From Wuchereria bancrofti (taxonomy: Eukaryota; Nematoda; Chromadorea; Rhabditida; Onchocercidae): 64,000 nucleotides of DNA. The notes under the pieces were generated by a model. The model was given only the letters and a program-made list of their open reading frames with translations. It made no database searches and was not told where the DNA came from. How positions within the stretch are numbered: position 1 is the stretch's first letter; every line of letters begins with the position of its first letter. Position numbers and translations under genes: made by a program. The stretch covers positions 812,440 through 876,439 of the forward strand of contig SSBO01000013.1 of the NCBI GenBank assembly GCA_005281725.1. The letters are read 5' to 3'. This document shows, piece by piece, positions 60,479-64,000 of the stretch.

Positions 60479-61178
60479 CTAGTCGCACTTCCCCTCCCAA
60501 TTGTTGGTGTGATTTATAAAATTTGTTTTTTAAATTTACGAAAAGATAACAGTCTAATTTACAAAGATTATGTTTTTCAGCTTGAAATATCCAAAATTAA
60601 AATTTCCAAATTGAAATATCAAATTCTTTTCATGAGTTAATGAATTATTTCATTTTATCTTCTGTTAATGACTTTTTTTCTATTAATGTAAATTTTTCAA
60701 ATGAATGATTAACAGTTTAATTTACTAAATCATATTGATATTTACAGAATATAATATTCGAAATTCATATGAATATATTATGCATTTGTAATATACAAAT
60801 ATTTAGGTAAAAATGAATTAGTGAAAAAAAAAATCACATAATATTTGAAATATAAAATAAGGAGGAAAAATATTGTACAATATATTGTATTACAGTTGTT
60901 TGTAATTAATAATGTATTAGTGAGGATCTTTTTTTTAATTTTATACATGCTTACTTTAATGTTATTAAACATCAATCAATTTCAGTAAATACATAAGTCA
61001 ATATGCAAAATAGTCATAAAATATTATAGTGTTAGAACAATATAGATATATGCAAATATACAATAAGTATTATAAGTACGCAATAAGCACTAGATCTAAT
61101 AATTCGATCTATATGAAAATTTTTCGATTCACATTCAAATTCACTTCAATTCATTCTCAAACTCCTTTCAATCTATCC
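60479..61178. other. AT-rich spacer between the tRNA and the orphan gene
   Basis: No exon is seen on either strand. It must include the 3'UTR of the minus-strand gene ending at 61179 and any 5' flank of the tRNA. The 25 bp just upstream of the tRNA (CGCACTTCCCCTCCC on the plus strand) are unusually GC-rich. Confidence 0.5.
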
Positions 61179-63256
61179 TCAAATTCGTTCTATATTGTTA
61201 TCTTCAGCAAGTGCAGCATAGAAACACTTTTGAGAGCAGTATCGTCGTTGTCGATGACAACTAAATTGACCAATTTGTTGTTCCAACATACCACAATAAA
61301 AGCATAATGAATATCCAAATCGTTGTTTATCCTTAATGAAACGATCACCAAAGATTACAATTGATCCTTTTGGACGCCACACATTAATAATATGTCGATC
61401 AAAATCAGTCATTACCCATGTTCGATTTCCTAAAAATAAGTAAGTATTTTTGAAGTTAGAAAAAAAGATTAAAATTTCTTTCTTTTTTTTTTATATTAAC
61501 AAAAACTAAAAGAAACCAAAAGTTTTGTAAAAGCTTTATTCTTACAAAATAGTCTCAAGCGCTATTTGACTATTGATGTTTTCAACATTGCCTAAATTAT
61601 CGGTGCAGTTCATCCATTAATGATACATATTACCAATTAATCTAAAGTCCTTGCAATTCAATAATTTATTTTATTAAGTTAAGCAATTTAGTCATCCTAT
61701 TTAAGCTAATTCAGTAAGATTAGCTTAGATAGGCAAAAAAATAAACATTATCCATTTGATTTTTTTGGCGCTTCTAAAATCTCGGTATCCAGTCATTTCT
61801 AATCTCGTATTACTATTAGTAGCCCAGATTTTACCAAATGTATATAAAAATGAGTTAAGCAAGCCTGGCATTAAATTAAATTGTAAATAAAGTTTCTTTC
61901 GCCTTCTATCTACTGCTCATTTCTTTACTCCTTTTAAAAATGTAATTTCACTAAAATAAAGAATTAATTAAATTTATACCTAAATTTAATTGGGCCATTC
62001 ATTAAAATTAAAGTGTTTATCAAATTAATGTTACAAATTGATCGTATACTGTAAATTCTGATCCGTTTTGTTTAATTAATTTTAACAAAAACACTGTCGG
62101 AAATAAAGATTAGGTCAATGATTCCTTCCTTTTTTATTTTCCTTTCTTTTAAAATTAATTTTAGCAAAAGAGCTATAAATAAGACTAAGTCAAAGGCTTT
62201 TTTTTCTAATTTCATTTCAATAAAAGCACTATTAGATGTGATATGTAATGAGAGAAAATGTTACCATCAATATGACACGATCATTCTAGGAAACATCACT
62301 GCTAAAAATTATCACAAAATAAAATTGTTGTCCTTGATAAAATGAAGGAAAAAGAAAAATCGAAGAATATATTAGGAAGAAAATTGAATTAATATTAAAC
62401 CCTTTATATTTAATTAATATTTCATTAAAATATCTCTAATGTTATAAATAATAACTCTCTAATGTTATAAATAATAATTATATAATACTATAATGAGGCA
62501 ATATTTGAGTTTATTATTAATTTACATCTAACTTCACATTCAGCTTTTATATTTATCCATTCCATTAAAAAAAAAAATCATAACTGGCATACGTTGAAAT
62601 ATGCAACGATTAACTCAAAATTTAAAAGTTATATCATTTTTTATTCTAATCTTTTCTTATGATATTACTAATGAAAAATTATTTTCTTAATAATTTATTG
62701 ATGTGTGATAACTATATAAATAAAATTTAACTTTAAAGTATTGGCTACATTTTTCATACATTACAAATGATATTGTAGGAATTGTATAATAAACCTTTGA
62801 AAAAATGTTGAAAAAGGACAACACGATCATCAGGTTGCCATTCCGGATCCTCTTGAAATCGGATACTTTTACGTTTTTTTATTGAAAATTTCCATCGTTG
62901 TTGTAATATCGAAAATATATGCATGAATATAGTATGAGCAATAATTTGAGCATTTGCAACACGATATGTTCCTCTATCCGGTTCTCCATATATCCTGAAA
63001 AAAAAAATTATTAAATGTATAAATGTTCTGAAAATAATTAAAATATTAAGCAAGAAACAAATAAAATAAAATTTCTTTAAATTTAATTAATTCTTGAACA
63101 TTTGAAGGAAAAAAAACAAAAATATATTGACCTGACAAAATGATTGTTACTTTTAGGATCAATGAATGGATTATACTTTGATAAGCCATTACTGAGATCG
63201 TTAAGAATTGTAATTACATTCGGATAATTAACAATAAATTCCAGATCAATTAAAAA
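61179..63256 (-). CDS. unrecognised protein with a C-terminal cysteine-rich (zinc-finger-like) segment, 5' part outside the resolved region
   Basis: Three exons, 63256-63132, 62994-62795 and 61429-61179, join in phase (576 nt, 191 residues, TGA stop). The acceptor at 63256 shows that the gene continues upstream, probably past the window end. The visible order is: FLIDLEFIVNYPNVITILND; IYGEPDRGTYRVANAQIIAHTIF followed by a basic patch (KFSIKKRKSIRF) and EDPEWQPDDRVVLFQHFFK; then GNRTWVMTDFDRH, NVWRPKGSIVIFGDRFIKDK, and finally CFYCG...FSCHRQRRYCSQKC, which looks like a treble-clef zinc site (C-x2-C, later C-x7-C-x3-C). No family name comes to mind and I assign no function. Donors are GTCAAT and GTTTAT; acceptors TTTTAG and TTTTTCAG are good. 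Coding status is secure from three consecutive in-phase joins. Confidence 0.75.
61430..62794 (-). other. last intron of the orphan gene (1.37 kb)
   Basis: AT-rich intron that begins GTTTAT and ends TTATTTTTAG on the minus strand. No further exon was found inside. It contains a direct repeat of ATAACTCTCTAATGTTATAA-like sequence near 62430-62480. Confidence 0.55.
62437..62478. repeat. short direct repeat in an intron
   Basis: CTCTAATGTTATAAATAATAA occurs at about 62437 and again about 20 bp later (one base shorter than the 21-mer context shown by the overlap), as a tandem duplication in the intron of the orphan gene. No function is suggested. Confidence 0.5.
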
Positions 63257-64000
63257 CTAAAAGAAGAAAGAAATGCATATATTAAGGGATTTATGCATGA
63301 AGAATTTCGCTTGAAATGAAAGATATTTTAATTCGAAATAAATGATACATCATTTGAAATTATTGATTTCCTAAAATTATTTTGATAAAGTCTGTTGAAT
63401 GATCGAATTATTAATTAGGTCTATCCTGAAAGTTGTATACAGAAGCAATCGATTGCTATTATCATTTTCCTCCTACAAAGAAGAGAGAGACAAGAAGTAA
63501 AAAATTGATTTTTTACCCATAAATTTTCGCAATTTATAATTGGTATTTTACGTTCAATTTAAAATTTCAGTAAAATAAACTTTTTTTTATAACAAAAATT
63601 GCAATCACACGTTTGTTTCCCTTTCAATTATTCTTCAAAGTAAATTCATTTCACATATTTTATATTTCTGAGCAAAACATAGAATATAATCTACTAGAAA
63701 TAATCCTTTTATCATTTCTTGAGAACTTTCTCATTTCAAACACTCTATGATCTTTAATTAATTTCTTATCCAGAATTTATAACTTTTTAATAAGTTTTAC
63801 TTTCTTGTAACACCTTACGCAAACAATGCAATAATTGATAATATATATTTTGTTTTTTTAAAAAAAGAAAAATTCTGAAATAACAAAAAAAAAAATAGTA
63901 AGAATATCATGAAGAACTGGTTTATCTTTATTTAGTGAATAATCGTTGTTGATTCATCAACGAAGAGAAATATTTAACAAAGTTGATTACTTTGTAAATA
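63257..64000. other. intron or 5' flank of the orphan gene up to the window edge
   Basis: No exon with a donor in the right phase (phase 0) was identified. AT-rich with oligo-A runs. The upstream exons of the minus-strand gene probably lie beyond position 64000. Confidence 0.45.

Overview
The window is an AT-rich (roughly 70-75% A+T by eye), intron-rich animal genome segment, almost certainly from a nematode and most plausibly a filarial or other spirurid worm. The evidence is many small exons with TTTCAG/TTTTAG acceptors, likely 5'UTR or spliced-leader acceptor sites 6-8 bases before start codons, and a BarH homeodomain of the CEH-30/CEH-31 type. The species is inference. All gene models were built by hand by joining exons in phase; no alignment was run.

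Layout. 1-217: possible last exon of a gene entering from the left (weak). 1810-4521 (+): five-exon gene for a small, probably secreted, cysteine-containing protein of unknown function. 5751-11096 (+): complete 17-exon PRP6/PRPF6 U5 snRNP splicing factor. 12180-13978 (+): mitochondrial ribosomal protein S18B. 14295-17879 (-): METTL13/spermidine-synthase-like methyltransferase, convergent with mrps18b; its 5' end is not resolved. 18514-20113 (+): a weak two-exon candidate for a small membrane protein. 20114-34052: about 14 kb with no convincing gene, holding simple repeats and a few less AT-rich islands that look cis-regulatory. 34059-38625 (+): BarH-class homeobox gene (ceh-30/ceh-31 type) with a Groucho-recruiting eh1 motif. 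38626-50936: a second gene desert. 50937-51115: a GC-rich tRNA-derived, SINE-like element. 51153-51717 (-): coding-like fragments of uncertain status. 52173-58712 (-): nearly complete 19-exon PLK4/SAK centriole-duplication kinase with C-terminal polo-box homology. 60395-60478 (-): tRNA-Leu(CAG). 61179-63256 (-): 3' part of an unrecognised gene ending in a cysteine-rich, zinc-finger-like segment.

The genes do not form one pathway. The left third is a compact housekeeping block (splicing, mitochondrial translation, methyltransferase). The centre is a developmental regulator in a large noncoding domain, as is usual for homeobox genes. The right third holds a cell-cycle kinase, a tRNA and an unknown gene. 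Three runs of N (23423-23433, 41586, 45716) are each flanked by what look like identical copies of the adjoining sequence (about 162, 1599 and 156 bp), so they look like contig ends that should have been merged.

I found no CRISPR array, bacterial mobile element, virus or toxin gene. The best candidates for something undescribed are the tRNA-derived repeat, the island around 25.9-26.1 kb near the BarH gene, the secreted orphan gene with a 'poison' tandem splice acceptor, the orphan cysteine-rich protein, and the recurrent GTTCGT and GC splice donors in the minus-strand genes.
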